Assembly: GCA_025612245.1 (NCBI GenBank) | Contig: JAAXKQ010000022.1 | Coordinates: 1-64,000, forward strand | Source: Ignavibacteria bacterium | Lineage (GTDB): Bacteria; Bacteroidota; Ignavibacteria; Ignavibacteriales; SURF-24 | Reading direction: 5' to 3' | Length of the DNA stretch: 64,000 nt | Shown: one piece after another, positions 17,197-26,709 of the stretch | How the letters are laid out: the number at the start of each line of letters is the position of its first letter | Numbering within the stretch: the first letter of the stretch is position 1 | The notes under the pieces: model-generated | Database searches by the model: none | What the model was told of the DNA's origin: nothing | The model's input: the letters and a program-made list of their open reading frames with translations, nothing else | Program-made: the position numbers and the translations under genes

Positions 17197-18501
17197 ATGG
17201 ACTTAAGTCACAAAATGATCTCACGCCTTAAATCAGCCTCACGGCTCCGTTTTGTGCTTTCTGTTGCCTTAAGGTACCTCGAGGCAAAGAAAAAGCAGAC
17301 TGTGCTGGTTGTTACCGGCGTGGCAACGGGCGCCATGGTAATGATCATTACCTTTGCGCTTACCCGGGGGATAATAAGCGACATTCAAAGTAAGATCATA
17401 GAAATTTCCCCTCTTGTTACGATTAAAGGTGAGAAGCTCCAGGGAAAAGAACACCTCCTCTTAAAATCCTCCCCGGCGGGCAGTGATGAGTTTTTTATAG
17501 CCAGCAGAATAATTCCCGATGAAAAAAAAGAGATCAAGTCTTTCCGCCAGGTGATTTCAATTACCGAAGCAATACCGGAAATTGACGCTGTTTCACCTTT
17601 TGTTGAAACGCGCGGGGTCTTAAGGGAACGGACGCTTACCAGGACAGCCATAATAAAAGGTATTATACCTGAAAGGGAGCGCGGAATTGCAAGCCTTGAA
17701 AGAAATGTGAAAACAGGAAGCCTGAGTGAGCTTAACTACACGAAAAACGGAATCATACTGGGTTCAGGAATGGCAAAGAAGCTTAAGGCCGGGTACCACG
17801 ACCTCATTCAGCTTGCGGGGGAAAATGGCGAAATTTACAACCTCAGGATAACCGGAATCTTTAACAGCGGCTTCAGCGCAACCGACGACAACTTCGCCTA
17901 CGTAAACCTGAGGCTCGCACAGACGATTAACGGCTTTAGCGACAACGTTGTCTCGGGCATAGGAATACACACCAGGTCCCTTTCCGCCGTAAATGATGTT
18001 GCCCATAGAGTGGAAAGGCTAACCGGTTATAAGGCGGAGACGTGGGAGGAAGCCAATTTGAACCTGCTTACTCTTTTTAAGCGCAACAACAACATAACGC
18101 TTTTCCTGGTAATCTTCGTCTTTCTCGTCGCTGGCTTCGGAATTGCAAACGTGCTGATTACGATTGTACTGCAGAAACAGAAAGACATTGCTATAATGAA
18201 GTCTATGGGCGTTGAACGCACGACGATAAAGCTGATATTCCTTTCAGAAGGGGTGATGTTCGGAGTAACCGGCGCAATAATAGGAATGACAGCCGGACAC
18301 TTCCTTACAAACTTTATTGCCTCCCTTCCCATCTCCTACGGGGAAAGCGCAGTCGTAAGGGGCGAGCACATTGCCATGGTGGAAAGCGTTTCTTCATACG
18401 TAATTGTTGCCCTGTTCTCAGTTGTTGTAAGCGCGCTTTCGAGCTACATTCCCTCCAGGCGCGCAGCTAACCTTGAGCCGGTGGAAATTTTGAGGGCATG
18501 A
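17197..18501 (+). CDS. ABC transporter permease, FtsX/LolC-MacB family (first)
   Basis: The 434-residue protein has one N-terminal membrane helix (about 32-56), a large periplasmic MacB-PCD-like domain, and three C-terminal helices with VAGFGIANVLITIVLQKQKDI leading into a KSMG motif. This four-helix FtsX topology is shared by MacB, LolC and LolE. Its ATG follows the adaptor stop directly. It differs from the second permease downstream, so the pair probably forms a heterodimer with the LolD-like ATPase. Confidence 0.9.
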   Translation: MDLSHKMISRLKSASRLRFVLSVALRYLEAKKKQTVLVVTGVATGAMVMIITFALTRGIISDIQSKIIEISPLVTIKGEKLQGKEHLLLKSSPAGSDEFFIASRIIPDEKKEIKSFRQVISITEAIPEIDAVSPFVETRGVLRERTLTRTAIIKGIIPERERGIASLERNVKTGSLSELNYTKNGIILGSGMAKKLKAGYHDLIQLAGENGEIYNLRITGIFNSGFSATDDNFAYVNLRLAQTINGFSDNVVSGIGIHTRSLSAVNDVAHRVERLTGYKAETWEEANLNLLTLFKRNNNITLFLVIFVFLVAGFGIANVLITIVLQKQKDIAIMKSMGVERTTIKLIFLSEGVMFGVTGAIIGMTAGHFLTNFIASLPISYGESAVVRGEHIAMVESVSSYVIVALFSVVVSALSSYIPSRRAANLEPVEILRA

Positions 18502-18508
18502 AGGAAAA

Positions 18509-18585
18509 GGAAAAATTAAAAAGGAAAAAGTAAAAATTAAAAAGGAAGAAGTAAAAAGGAAGAAGTAAAAAGGAAGAAGAAAAAG
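18509..18585 (+). repeat. Heptamer tandem array in operon spacer
   Basis: Eleven consecutive 7-base units of the forms GGAAAAA, GTAAAAA, TTAAAAA and GGAAGAA fill the 89-base gap between the two permease genes, up to the ribosome binding site of the second. The array is entirely A/G plus single T on the sense strand. Confidence 0.85.
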
Positions 18586-18590
18586 GGATT

Positions 18591-19859
18591 TTGAGAAACA
18601 ATTATCAGATATTGAATATTGCGCTCAGGCAGCTGACATCAAGGAAGCGGCAGACACTGCTTACCATTTCAGGCATTGGTGTGGGCGTTATGGTGCTTAT
18701 CTCGGCTGTCTCCTTAATGGACGGACTTCTTAGCAGCTTTATTGATAAGATTGTAAATATAGCGCCACACGTCGTGGTCTCGGGCGAAAGGATGTATTCG
18801 CTTGTAAGCGATACGCTTTTTGAGGCAGAGAAAGGAACGGCGGTAAACCTGATCAAAAATGTCGAGCGCCAGGATGAAGAGATGATAAAAAACTTTAAGC
18901 GCGTTGAAACATTGATTAAGTCCGATCCTCAGGTCAGCGTTACATCTCCGGTGGTTAATGTGACTGTAATTGCAAAGTTCGGCACAATTTCACAGCCCCT
19001 TGAGATATTCGGGATTGATCCGGACAGGCAGGATGAGATAGTTAAATTCAGCTCCAATATGATTTCCGGTAGGTTCTCTGAGCTTGAAAAAACGCCCGAC
19101 GGGCTCATGCTTGGTACCACGGCTGCAAAAGATTTCGGTCTCAGGCTTGGCGACAAGCTTCAGTTTGTTTCGAATCTGGGAAAGACTTTCCAGGTAAAGG
19201 TAGTCGGAATTTATTCAACCGGCATAAACGACATTGATAATAACGCTTATGTAAACTTAAGGGTGGCTCAGAATATTGCAGGCTACCGTCCCGACGAAGT
19301 AAGTCAGATATATCTGAGAGTAAACGACTTGAAGCAGGATTACGCGGTAGCGCGCACAATTGAAAAAGAGACAAATTACAAATCAAAGACGTGGGAGGAA
19401 ATCTCTTCAAGCGTAATAGCGCTTTACAAAATGATTTCAATGATGGTTTATTTCCTGGTCTTTTTTGTAATACTCGTCGCCGGCTTCGGCGTAGCAAATG
19501 TTCTCATTACAAACGTGCTGGAAAAGTACAGGGATATAGCAATACTGAAATCCATAGGCTATAAGAAAAAAGAAATTACAGTAATTTATATACTCCAGGG
19601 AACGCTCGTTGCTTTAATAGGTGCTGCCATAGGGTGTCTTTTAGGGTACGTTTTAATAATCATAATGAGTTCCATACAGATTACCCCGTCGGAGTCGAAC
19701 ACCTCCATGCGAAGCGATCGCCTCCAGATGGGAAAAAGTCCCTGGTACTTTGTTCTCGCATCACTGTTTGCGCTTGTTGTAAGCCTTGTTGCATCCATCG
19801 GTCCGGCCCGTGGAGCCGCCAGGGTAAATCCCGTGGAAATCCTGAGAGGAGAAAGATAG
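18591..19859 (+). CDS. ABC transporter permease, FtsX/LolC-MacB family (second)
   Basis: The 422-residue protein has the same plan as its upstream neighbour: an N-terminal helix (about 23-47), a periplasmic domain and three C-terminal helices with VAGFGVANVLITNVLEKYRDI and KSIG. Sequence similarity to the first permease is moderate, so they are old paralogues. Translation starts at TTG with AAAGGG directly upstream, at the end of the heptamer array. With the first permease and the ATPase it resembles LolCDE, while the HlyD adaptor points to MacAB-like export. Confidence 0.9.
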   Translation: MRNNYQILNIALRQLTSRKRQTLLTISGIGVGVMVLISAVSLMDGLLSSFIDKIVNIAPHVVVSGERMYSLVSDTLFEAEKGTAVNLIKNVERQDEEMIKNFKRVETLIKSDPQVSVTSPVVNVTVIAKFGTISQPLEIFGIDPDRQDEIVKFSSNMISGRFSELEKTPDGLMLGTTAAKDFGLRLGDKLQFVSNLGKTFQVKVVGIYSTGINDIDNNAYVNLRVAQNIAGYRPDEVSQIYLRVNDLKQDYAVARTIEKETNYKSKTWEEISSSVIALYKMISMMVYFLVFFVILVAGFGVANVLITNVLEKYRDIAILKSIGYKKKEITVIYILQGTLVALIGAAIGCLLGYVLIIIMSSIQITPSESNTSMRSDRLQMGKSPWYFVLASLFALVVSLVASIGPARGAARVNPVEILRGER

Positions 19860-19906
19860 GTATTTCTGAATTTATAATTAAAAATGTAGGAATGGGATTA
19901 AATTAA

Positions 19907-20611
19907 ATGCCAGAAGCAATAATCCGTTTTGAGCACGTCTCAAGAACGCTAATTTCAAAGTCGAACGGGGTTGAAGTGGATACAACCATTCTTCCCGACC
20001 TGTCCTTTGAGATTGAAAGAGGTGAATTTACGGCCATTACCGGTCCCAGCGGGTCGGGTAAAACCACGATGCTTTACCTAATGGGAGGCTTGGACAAGCC
20101 CACAACGGGGAAAGTGTTTCTGGAGGATCTTGAGATATCTTCAATGAATGAGGATGAGCTTTCCGAGGTAAGAAACGCAAAGCTGGGTTTTGTCTATCAG
20201 TTCCATTTTCTCCTTCCCGAATTCTCATCTCTTGAAAACGTAATGATGCCCATGGTTGCGCGCGGCAGGTATTCAGCCCAGCAGGCAAGGAAAAAAGCAA
20301 CTGAGCTATTGAGTGACGTGGGGCTTTCGGATAAGCTCAACAGCCGACCCAACCAGCTTTCGGGGGGCCAGCAGCAGAGGGTTGCAATTGCTCGAGCCCT
20401 TGCAAATGATCCATTGGTGCTTCTGACAGACGAGCCGACGGGAAACCTCGATTCCAAAAATTCGGCCATGGTATTTGACCTTTTTAAGGAATTAAATGAA
20501 AAGCATAAGCAGACAATTGTAGTAGTGACGCACGATGAGGCCTTTGCCTCGAAGACGCAAAGGATAATTCACATTTTGGATGGAAAAGTTCATTCTGACA
20601 CACGCATGTAA
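19907..20611 (+). CDS. ABC transporter ATP-binding protein, LolD/MacB type
   Basis: Walker A GPSGSGKT (46-53), signature LSGGQ (151-155), Walker B VLLTDEP (171-177) and the switch His209 are all intact. The Q-loop segment [16 protein letters not shown] strongly resembles LolD. It powers the two upstream permeases and is the last gene of the operon. The substrate (lipoprotein, lipid, peptide or drug) cannot be told from sequence. Confidence 0.93.
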   Translation: MPEAIIRFEHVSRTLISKSNGVEVDTTILPDLSFEIERGEFTAITGPSGSGKTTMLYLMGGLDKPTTGKVFLEDLEISSMNEDELSEVRNAKLGFVYQFHFLLPEFSSLENVMMPMVARGRYSAQQARKKATELLSDVGLSDKLNSRPNQLSGGQQQRVAIARALANDPLVLLTDEPTGNLDSKNSAMVFDLFKELNEKHKQTIVVVTHDEAFASKTQRIIHILDGKVHSDTRM

Positions 20612-20788
20612 GAGTGGAGGAGGAATTTTAGTTCTAAGTTTTGAGTTTTAAGTGGGGAAAGAGGTTCGAGGTTAAGGAAAAGGTAAAGGAAGAGGGAGAA
20701 AGGTTTAGGTTAAGAAAGAAATATCCATGAAGGCTGGGAGATTGGAATTGTGCAATGAATAAGCCCGCACAGCGCGGGCGAGATCTTT

Positions 20789-20837
20789 GTAGCCCGGGGT
20801 GAGGAAGCCCCCGGATGGGGGCGACTGAACCCCTGGG
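20789..20837 (+). repeat. REP-like nested hairpin with GTAG head
   Basis: A GTAG tetranucleotide precedes an outer arm CCCGGGGT, pairing with ACCCCTGGG, and an inner perfect hairpin GCCCCC-GGAT-GGGGGC (20807-20822). A GTAG/GGAG head followed by a hairpin is the form of REP elements mobilised by RAYT (IS200-like) transposases. A 13-base piece recurs at 74-86. No transposase is in the window. Confidence 0.5.
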
Positions 20838-21039
20838 AAAAGGATTTTCCCACAATACACAAAGCTCCGGTCAGGAGCGGCACAGAAGAATTATGAATGG
20901 AAGCAATGTGAGCGGGTGTAAATGTGTTGGGATTTCTACCGCTTTAGTGGTAGCATATTTGTAGGGTTGCATGTTCTTTGTATTTTCCTGATTGTGGTGA
21001 ATATTGTACGTGACGGATATCCAACTTTGGGGCCGCGAA

Positions 21040-21070
21040 TATTTAAGCCCTGGCAATCAGGGCTTAAATA
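21040..21070 (-). terminator. Perfect hairpin downstream of the secreted GH3 gene
   Basis: Thirteen-base perfect arms (TATTTAAGCCCTG and complement) with a five-base loop lie 46 bases past the minus-strand stop. No strong T run follows, so termination efficiency is uncertain. Confidence 0.65.
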
Positions 21071-21116
21071 GAATAGCTTTAAGGTCGTACAAGTTCAGTA
21101 GAGTTTCAGCTTTAAA

Positions 21117-23636
21117 TTAAAGTGTAAATGAACCCTTAAGCCTTATGTCTTCCGAAGAGGAGCCGATAAGAACCTCAAACTTCCCTGGTTCAGCTACCCA
21201 ATCCTTCAATTTCGGGTCGAAGAAAGACATGGCTTTTTTATCAATGGTAATCGTAACAAGCTTTTTCCCGCCCGGTTTAAGATAAACTTTCTTAAAGCCT
21301 TTCAACTCTTTTACCGGCCGGTCGATTGAGGATTCAACGTCTCTTAAGTATAGCTGTGCAACTTCGCTTCCCGCAGTTTTCCCGGTATTCTGAATGCTGA
21401 AGCTTACCTCAACTTTGCCGTCCCTGGATACAGGTGAGATTTTCATATCGCTGTAACTGAAGTCTGTGTACGAAAGTCCAAATCCGAACGGGAAAAGTGG
21501 TTTAATGTTATTTTTCTCAAAGTGGCGGTAGCCAACATAAATTCCGTCTGAATAGTAAGTAATACTGTCCTGTGCTTTATAAGTCGCGTGGGCTGAACAG
21601 TCCTCCCACCTGTAGGGGAATGTAACGGGAAGTTTTCCCGAGGGGTTATATTTACCTGTCAGCACGTCCACTATGGCATCCGACATCCGCTCGCCGCCAA
21701 ACCAGGTTTCAAGAACACCCGGAACGTCATTAAGCCATGAATCCATCACAACAGAGCTTCCGGTGGTAAGTATGACAACGACATTTTTATTTACTTTTGA
21801 TACCGCCTGAATAAGAGTGTCCTGTCCTTCAGGAAGTAAAAGGTTTTCCCTGTCGTAGCCTTCACTTTCAATGTTATAGTTTGTACCGGCAAAGATGAGC
21901 GCAAGGTCGGAATTTTTGGCGGCATTAACGGCTTCACTTAGGAGCTTTTCACCGGGGAGCCTCCAGCCCAGGCGTGCAATTGCACCGCCGCCTTTTTCAT
22001 AATACTCCATGCGTATCTTATAGAATTTCCCCGCCTCAAGCCTGGCCTTTGCATAATGCGAGACAACTGCGTGATCGGTCCAGTCGTCAATCAGCATCTT
22101 GTCATCCAGGTAAAACCTGGCGCCGTCATCGGTAGCAACTTCGAAAACATATTCACCCGTCCTGGCGACCTTAACGTAGCCGGTCCACCTGATGGAAAAG
22201 TTATCTTTTGGGAAGTCTTCCTTTGGACCGCTGTCGCCAAAGTCAAAGAATATTTCCTTGTCAACTCTTGTAAAGGCGGGTGTGCCTGACAATTCCATGT
22301 TGCTGAAAAATTCCGCCTTAAGGCCGTGCTCTTTCTCCGACTTACCGGTAAAGAGGTAGGCAGAAGGAATCGGGTTTGTATCGCCCGGAATTTCAGCGCC
22401 TTTTGCATAGTTGATTTTCACCTTTTTGCCGAGGATTTTCTCCAGTGCCTGGAGCGGACTAAGAGAAGTAAGCGGTGTTACCATTGAGCTTCCGCCTCCG
22501 CCCGTTCTTAAAGATCCGGCGTTAGGGCCAATGACGGCAATGGACTTAATTTTATTTAGATTTAGAGGAAGAATGTTATTGTTGTTTTTAAGGAGCACAA
22601 TTCCGGCTCTTTCAGCTTCATAGGCAGCCTTTCGGTTCTCCTTTGTTCCGAGGAGGTTTTTATTTATGCTGCCGGGATTTTCAAAAAGTCCCAGCTTGAA
22701 TATTACTCTCAAGATTCTTGTAACCTTGTCGTCAATTGCGGATTCCTTTACGGTGCCATTTTTAACTGCTTCCAGAAGGGAATTGGTGTTAAGGTATTCC
22801 CCGGTAGGCATTTCAAGGTCAAGTCCTCCGTTAGCAGCGGGAAGAGTGGAGTGCACGGCGCCCCAGTCGCTCATAAGGAGCCAGTTAAAGCCCCACTGTT
22901 TTTTCAGCATATCCAGGAGCAGATAATCGTTTTCGCTGGCATAGTGCCCGTTTAGCTTATTATATGAGCACATAACAGCCCACACGTCCGCATCCTGAAC
23001 GGCAGCCTTAAACGCAGGAAGATAAATTTCGTTAAGTGCTCTTTCGTCAACCTTTACGTCCACAAACATGCGCTGGTATTCCTGGTTATTGCATGCAAAG
23101 TGTTTTACGGTTGCAGCAACGTTTTCCTTCTGTACGCCTTTAATATAAGGGATGGTAATGCTGGAAGTCAGAAACGGATCTTCGCCGAAGCTTTCAAAGT
23201 TACGTCCTCCCTGTGGGATGCGGGCGATGTTAACGCAGGGGCCTAAGATTACGTGGCGCCCTTTGGACTTTACTTCACGAGCGATTGCGCTTCCAATTCT
23301 TTCAATTAGTTCCGGCTCCCAGGTGGAAGCCAGTGCAATGCCGGAAGGGAATGCGGTCGATTTTTCCCACCTTACGCCAAGCGGCCCGTCAGTCATCTTA
23401 AGTTCGGGGATCCCAAGCCTTTCAACTGGCTTTGTTGCGAATCCGGTTCCGCCGAGCATCTGGAGCTTTTCTTCGAGCGTCATTCTTGCAAGCAGGTCGC
23501 TCACCCTCTGGTCAATCGGAAGTCTGGGGTCCTTATAAGGCTCTTTTTTTTGCGGCACTTTGCTTCCCGTAAATATTACCAAAGAAAATGCTAATAAAGG
23601 TAATATTTTAATTCCTCTGAAAAATTGAAGTTCCAT
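21117..23636 (-). CDS. Secreted GH3 beta-glucosidase with PA14 domain
   Basis: The 839-residue protein starts with a hydrophobic signal sequence (about 1-25). The GH3 catalytic domain shows KHFACNNQE (about 178-186) and the nucleophile loop LLMSDWGA, with the Asp at about residue 257. A PA14 domain is inserted in the second GH3 domain (about 425-570, with LKAEFF, YVFEVATDDGARFYLDD), as in sugar-binding GH3 enzymes such as BglX-like KmBglI. A GFGLSYTDF segment and an Fn3-like C-terminus close it. It should remove beta-linked glucose or xylose from oligosaccharides outside the cytoplasm. GAGGTGAAA precedes the chosen ATG; an upstream ATG eight codons earlier is less likely. Confidence 0.92.
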   Translation of the reverse strand: MELQFFRGIKILPLLAFSLVIFTGSKVPQKKEPYKDPRLPIDQRVSDLLARMTLEEKLQMLGGTGFATKPVERLGIPELKMTDGPLGVRWEKSTAFPSGIALASTWEPELIERIGSAIAREVKSKGRHVILGPCVNIARIPQGGRNFESFGEDPFLTSSITIPYIKGVQKENVAATVKHFACNNQEYQRMFVDVKVDERALNEIYLPAFKAAVQDADVWAVMCSYNKLNGHYASENDYLLLDMLKKQWGFNWLLMSDWGAVHSTLPAANGGLDLEMPTGEYLNTNSLLEAVKNGTVKESAIDDKVTRILRVIFKLGLFENPGSINKNLLGTKENRKAAYEAERAGIVLLKNNNNILPLNLNKIKSIAVIGPNAGSLRTGGGGSSMVTPLTSLSPLQALEKILGKKVKINYAKGAEIPGDTNPIPSAYLFTGKSEKEHGLKAEFFSNMELSGTPAFTRVDKEIFFDFGDSGPKEDFPKDNFSIRWTGYVKVARTGEYVFEVATDDGARFYLDDKMLIDDWTDHAVVSHYAKARLEAGKFYKIRMEYYEKGGGAIARLGWRLPGEKLLSEAVNAAKNSDLALIFAGTNYNIESEGYDRENLLLPEGQDTLIQAVSKVNKNVVVILTTGSSVVMDSWLNDVPGVLETWFGGERMSDAIVDVLTGKYNPSGKLPVTFPYRWEDCSAHATYKAQDSITYYSDGIYVGYRHFEKNNIKPLFPFGFGLSYTDFSYSDMKISPVSRDGKVEVSFSIQNTGKTAGSEVAQLYLRDVESSIDRPVKELKGFKKVYLKPGGKKLVTITIDKKAMSFFDPKLKDWVAEPGKFEVLIGSSSEDIRLKGSFTL

Positions 23637-23699
23637 TTTCACCTCATAATTGTTGTACATCCGATGGTATTTCTGGAACCGGGCTTTTCGCGGTATGTG

Positions 23700-25613
23700 T
23701 TATCTTGCACTGTACAGCAGAACCGATGCTGCAAACTCAGCGTTGCACCAGGATAAAGGTGAAGCCGGGCTGCAGTCCGACTGGTCCAGGTAAATTCTTT
23801 CAGGCATAAGTCCGTATATGTTTGAGTTATTAATCATCCAGTCGATATGTATTTTTGCGAGCTTTTTATCGCCATAGAGCATCTGGTACTGTGCCGAAGC
23901 CGGAGTTGTAAAGAAGAACAGGTCGCCGCCATAGCCTGCCAGGCCCTTGTCCGGTGCTTCAAAGTACTGAACGCCTCCATTGGCCTTTACATTGTTTTTC
24001 TGCATGAACTCATTTGTTTTTTTTAGCATTTCATTGTCTGGAAAACCCCAGAGAGCCCCAAAGTTAAGCGAGGTGTCCCAAAGATATAACGTATCCTTTG
24101 ATGGTGACGTTATGCTTACGTTACCTTCTGCCTTTCTGCCGAAGTATCTTACGTCTGCGAGTATTTCCCTTTTTTTATCGAATGTTTTAACGAGTGAAGT
24201 GGAGATGAGATCCGACGCCTTTTTGTAGGCTTCTTCTCTGTCCTTATCGCCCAAAGCCCCGGCAATACGGGAGGCTGTCAAAAGCGCGCTCGAAGAGGTC
24301 ATGTTTGTAGATGGCAGGTAACCGGTCCACTCCACGATGCCGCCTTCATAAAGAAGTCCGCTTTTATCGATGTGACCAAGAAGAAAATCGGCCATTTCGT
24401 ATATAAAATCTTTTTCTGCAAGCCACTGGTTTGTAAGATTGTGGTAATCATCAAGGAGTTTTATCATGTATCCGTTTGCATCCCACTCCGGTTCGTCGTA
24501 ACGCGCTCCGCTTCCGGCATCGACTGCTTTAGCGTAAGCGTCGTATCTGGCAAAGAATTCCCCTTTTGATTTTTGGGGAATGGAAGGATCAGTCCAGAAC
24601 TTAATTACGCCTGCAGCCTCTTCATAGTGGCCCGTAAGAAGGAAAACCCTTGCTGCCATCATTGCATCCCTGGGGTAAAGCTGTGGCATGTTGTTGGTGA
24701 CGAACTGGCCTGTAATGTCTGCCGGAATCATGCCGTTCAGGTTAGCCGACTTTACGGCATATAAATTCCTTTTGTAGTATTCGAGATATTTCCGGTTTTC
24801 ATCCGTCGTAGCTTTGAACTCCGGCATTTTGCCCTTTTCAAGCCACTTTGTCCAGTAGTCAGAAGCTGACTTGCTTAGGTCGGTTTCCTCTTTGAGGGAT
24901 TTGATTTTCCCGAGGGCATCCTGGATGTTATCTGCCGCCGTAATGATTACTTCCAGCAGCTCTTTATTCTTAACCTTTCCGTAAATCGAGATCGTGGAGT
25001 CGCTTGTTTCCAGTATGTGCTTTGAAAATTTTGGTGCAACGGCTATGACGGTTCCGTTGGACCATGAGGCAAGTGCCGTATTGCCCTGCTTTCTCAGCGA
25101 TACGAGGCTTGTCTTGCGGTCGGTTATGATGGTTTTTCTCAGGAGCATTTCGAACTTCTGCGCCACTGAAAGTTTTGCGCCTTTAACTTCCAAAGACAGA
25201 ATAACTGCGTCTTTCGGGTGGACGAAGCACCTTACGCTTGCAAGGCTGCCGCTTTTAACTGCCGTACGGGTTATGGTGGTAAAGAAATTTTCCATTCCTA
25301 TGGTTTTGTTGTCCTTTCTCTGAAGGAAGCTTCCCACGGGTACCTCATCGATGAGGCTGAAGGAGGTAGTGGCTATGTAATCGGCCGTATAGTTTTTATA
25401 GTAGAAGTGCTGAATGCCTTTAAGTTTTGAGATGGCCGTAATTCTCTCGTCGTCGGAATAGACGGCGCATATGTTTCCGTTACCCAGTATGGCGCTGCCT
25501 TTCCATGGGCGTTCTGAAGTCTTAAGTGTATCCGTTCCGGCGTTTAATGATGGTGGCATACAAATAAATAAAAAATTTACGAGAACAAATAAAAATGCAG
25601 AGCTCTTTTTCAT
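23700..25613 (-). CDS. Secreted GH15-like (alpha/alpha)6 glycoside hydrolase
   Basis: The 637-residue protein has a signal peptide ending around SLNAG (residues 1-26), an N-terminal beta-sandwich region and, from about 260, a helical barrel with MPQLYPRDAMMAARVFLLTG, EWDANGYMIKLL, GGIVEWTGYLPST and a final PLSWCNAEFAASV. These correspond to the glucoamylase-type toroid, and the last motif holds the expected catalytic base Glu. GH15 enzymes release glucose from alpha-glucans or trehalose. Similarity is remote, so another (alpha/alpha)6 family is possible. GGGGGAA supports the ATG at 25613 over an upstream TTG. It lies 63 bases before the GH3 gene, likely one operon. Confidence 0.72.
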   Translation of the reverse strand: MKKSSAFLFVLVNFLFICMPPSLNAGTDTLKTSERPWKGSAILGNGNICAVYSDDERITAISKLKGIQHFYYKNYTADYIATTSFSLIDEVPVGSFLQRKDNKTIGMENFFTTITRTAVKSGSLASVRCFVHPKDAVILSLEVKGAKLSVAQKFEMLLRKTIITDRKTSLVSLRKQGNTALASWSNGTVIAVAPKFSKHILETSDSTISIYGKVKNKELLEVIITAADNIQDALGKIKSLKEETDLSKSASDYWTKWLEKGKMPEFKATTDENRKYLEYYKRNLYAVKSANLNGMIPADITGQFVTNNMPQLYPRDAMMAARVFLLTGHYEEAAGVIKFWTDPSIPQKSKGEFFARYDAYAKAVDAGSGARYDEPEWDANGYMIKLLDDYHNLTNQWLAEKDFIYEMADFLLGHIDKSGLLYEGGIVEWTGYLPSTNMTSSSALLTASRIAGALGDKDREEAYKKASDLISTSLVKTFDKKREILADVRYFGRKAEGNVSITSPSKDTLYLWDTSLNFGALWGFPDNEMLKKTNEFMQKNNVKANGGVQYFEAPDKGLAGYGGDLFFFTTPASAQYQMLYGDKKLAKIHIDWMINNSNIYGLMPERIYLDQSDCSPASPLSWCNAEFAASVLLYSAR

Positions 25614-25675
25614 CTGGTATAATTCCCCCAAAAGAAAAGTTTAAGTGTAAAGAATGATTAAGCGTTAAAAAAAAG

Positions 25676-25700
25676 AAAGGCCCGTAAAAATATGGCCTTC
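25676..25700 (-). terminator. Rho-independent terminator of the esterase gene
   Basis: Arms AAGGCC and GGCCTT (with flanking G and C) enclose an 11-base loop and are followed on the minus strand by TTTCTTTTTTTT. It begins ten bases after the esterase stop. Confidence 0.85.
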
Positions 25701-25709
25701 CATTGTCTT

Positions 25710-26453
25710 TTAATGATTATTGGTCTGTTTTAACATCCATTCATAAAGTTTGGGATTGTTGTAGGTCTCGGTCCAGGAATCGTGCCCTGCATCGGGATAA
25801 ACGGTAAACTGTACATTACCGCCACACTTTTTTAGGGCATCTACGAGCTCCTCAGTTTTTGAAAAAGGCACCGAGCGGTCCTTCTTTCCGTGGAATGTCC
25901 AGATGGGCAGGCTTTTCAGGTTGCAGACCGTGGAGACGTTTCCCCAGCCGCATATAGGTGCAATTGCCGCAAACCTGTCGGGGAAAGTCTCGGCCATTTT
26001 CCACGTGGCGTAGCCGCCCATACTGAGTCCCGTAACATAGAGCCTTGCGGGGTCGACCTCATATTTATCCTGGATTTCGATTATCAGGGCGTCAAGCGTT
26101 GCAATGGACCACATCTGGTCCTCAGGGCACTGGGGAGAGACGAGTATAAAAGGGAATTCCTTCCCCTGTTCAACAAGCTTGGGAGGCCCGTGTCTTTTTA
26201 CAATATTGATGTCGGAGCCTCTTTCTCCTGCCCCGTGCAGGAAGAGTACCAGTGGCCACTTTTTGTCGTCTTTGCCATAGTCCTGCGGCAGGTAAAGAAG
26301 GTAGTCCGTCGATACCCGGGTTTTAACTACTTTGGTAAAATGTTTAATCTGCTGGTGAGAAGCTTTCATATCAGTCTCCTCCTTTGCAGCCGAGCAGCCA
26401 TAAAAGAAGTTCATGCCGGTTAATAATAACCCTGCAACAATTATTTTCTTCAT
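25710..26453 (-). CDS. Alpha/beta-hydrolase esterase, probable lipoprotein (CE1/PHB-depolymerase-like)
   Basis: A signal sequence ends at Cys20 (FFYGC), a plausible but non-canonical lipobox. The hydrolase domain shows the oxyanion segment FLHGAGERGSD, nucleophile GLSMGG (Ser144), Asp192 (HGKKDRSVPF) and His224 (DAGHDSW). Small secreted hydrolases of this type are feruloyl or acetyl esterases that strip side groups from plant polysaccharides, which suits the surrounding glycoside hydrolases. Substrate is inferred only. It has its own terminator and stands between the two GH3 genes. Confidence 0.85.
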   Translation of the reverse strand: MKKIIVAGLLLTGMNFFYGCSAAKEETDMKASHQQIKHFTKVVKTRVSTDYLLYLPQDYGKDDKKWPLVLFLHGAGERGSDINIVKRHGPPKLVEQGKEFPFILVSPQCPEDQMWSIATLDALIIEIQDKYEVDPARLYVTGLSMGGYATWKMAETFPDRFAAIAPICGWGNVSTVCNLKSLPIWTFHGKKDRSVPFSKTEELVDALKKCGGNVQFTVYPDAGHDSWTETYNNPKLYEWMLKQTNNH

Positions 26454-26709
26454 TAGGGTTCATCCTTAAAAGCCTGTAATTATATGTCATAAAATAGTGC
26501 TCCCCTGAAAAGTTTTCAATCATTTGTCCTTTCCTTTTTGCGCAAATTTCCCTCACAACAAGTAATATCCGCAATATTGCAGAATTAAATTATGGAAAAA
26601 TTTGGCGGTAAAACCCTGCCCAATTCAGAAAAAGCACCGGAAAAATATCTTCATTAGTTTTAATTAAATACACTGCCCCCGTAAAAACTTACGGAGAAAG
26701 GCACTCCTT

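Larger units (their letters stand above)
20612..21116. other. 505-base gene-free spacer rich in hairpins
   Basis: No gene is visible between the convergent ABC operon and the GH3 gene. From about 20630 to 20720 the sequence is a degenerate purine-rich tract with loosely 7-base-periodic pieces (AAGTTTTGAGTTTT). A GCCCGC/GCGGGC hairpin lies at 20763-20779, the REP-like element at 20789-20837, and the GH3 terminator at 21040-21070. Confidence 0.7.

Noticed and set aside
18509-18585. CRISPR-like array
   Set aside because: Units are 7 bases with no unique spacers and there are no cas genes; these are simple tandem repeats.
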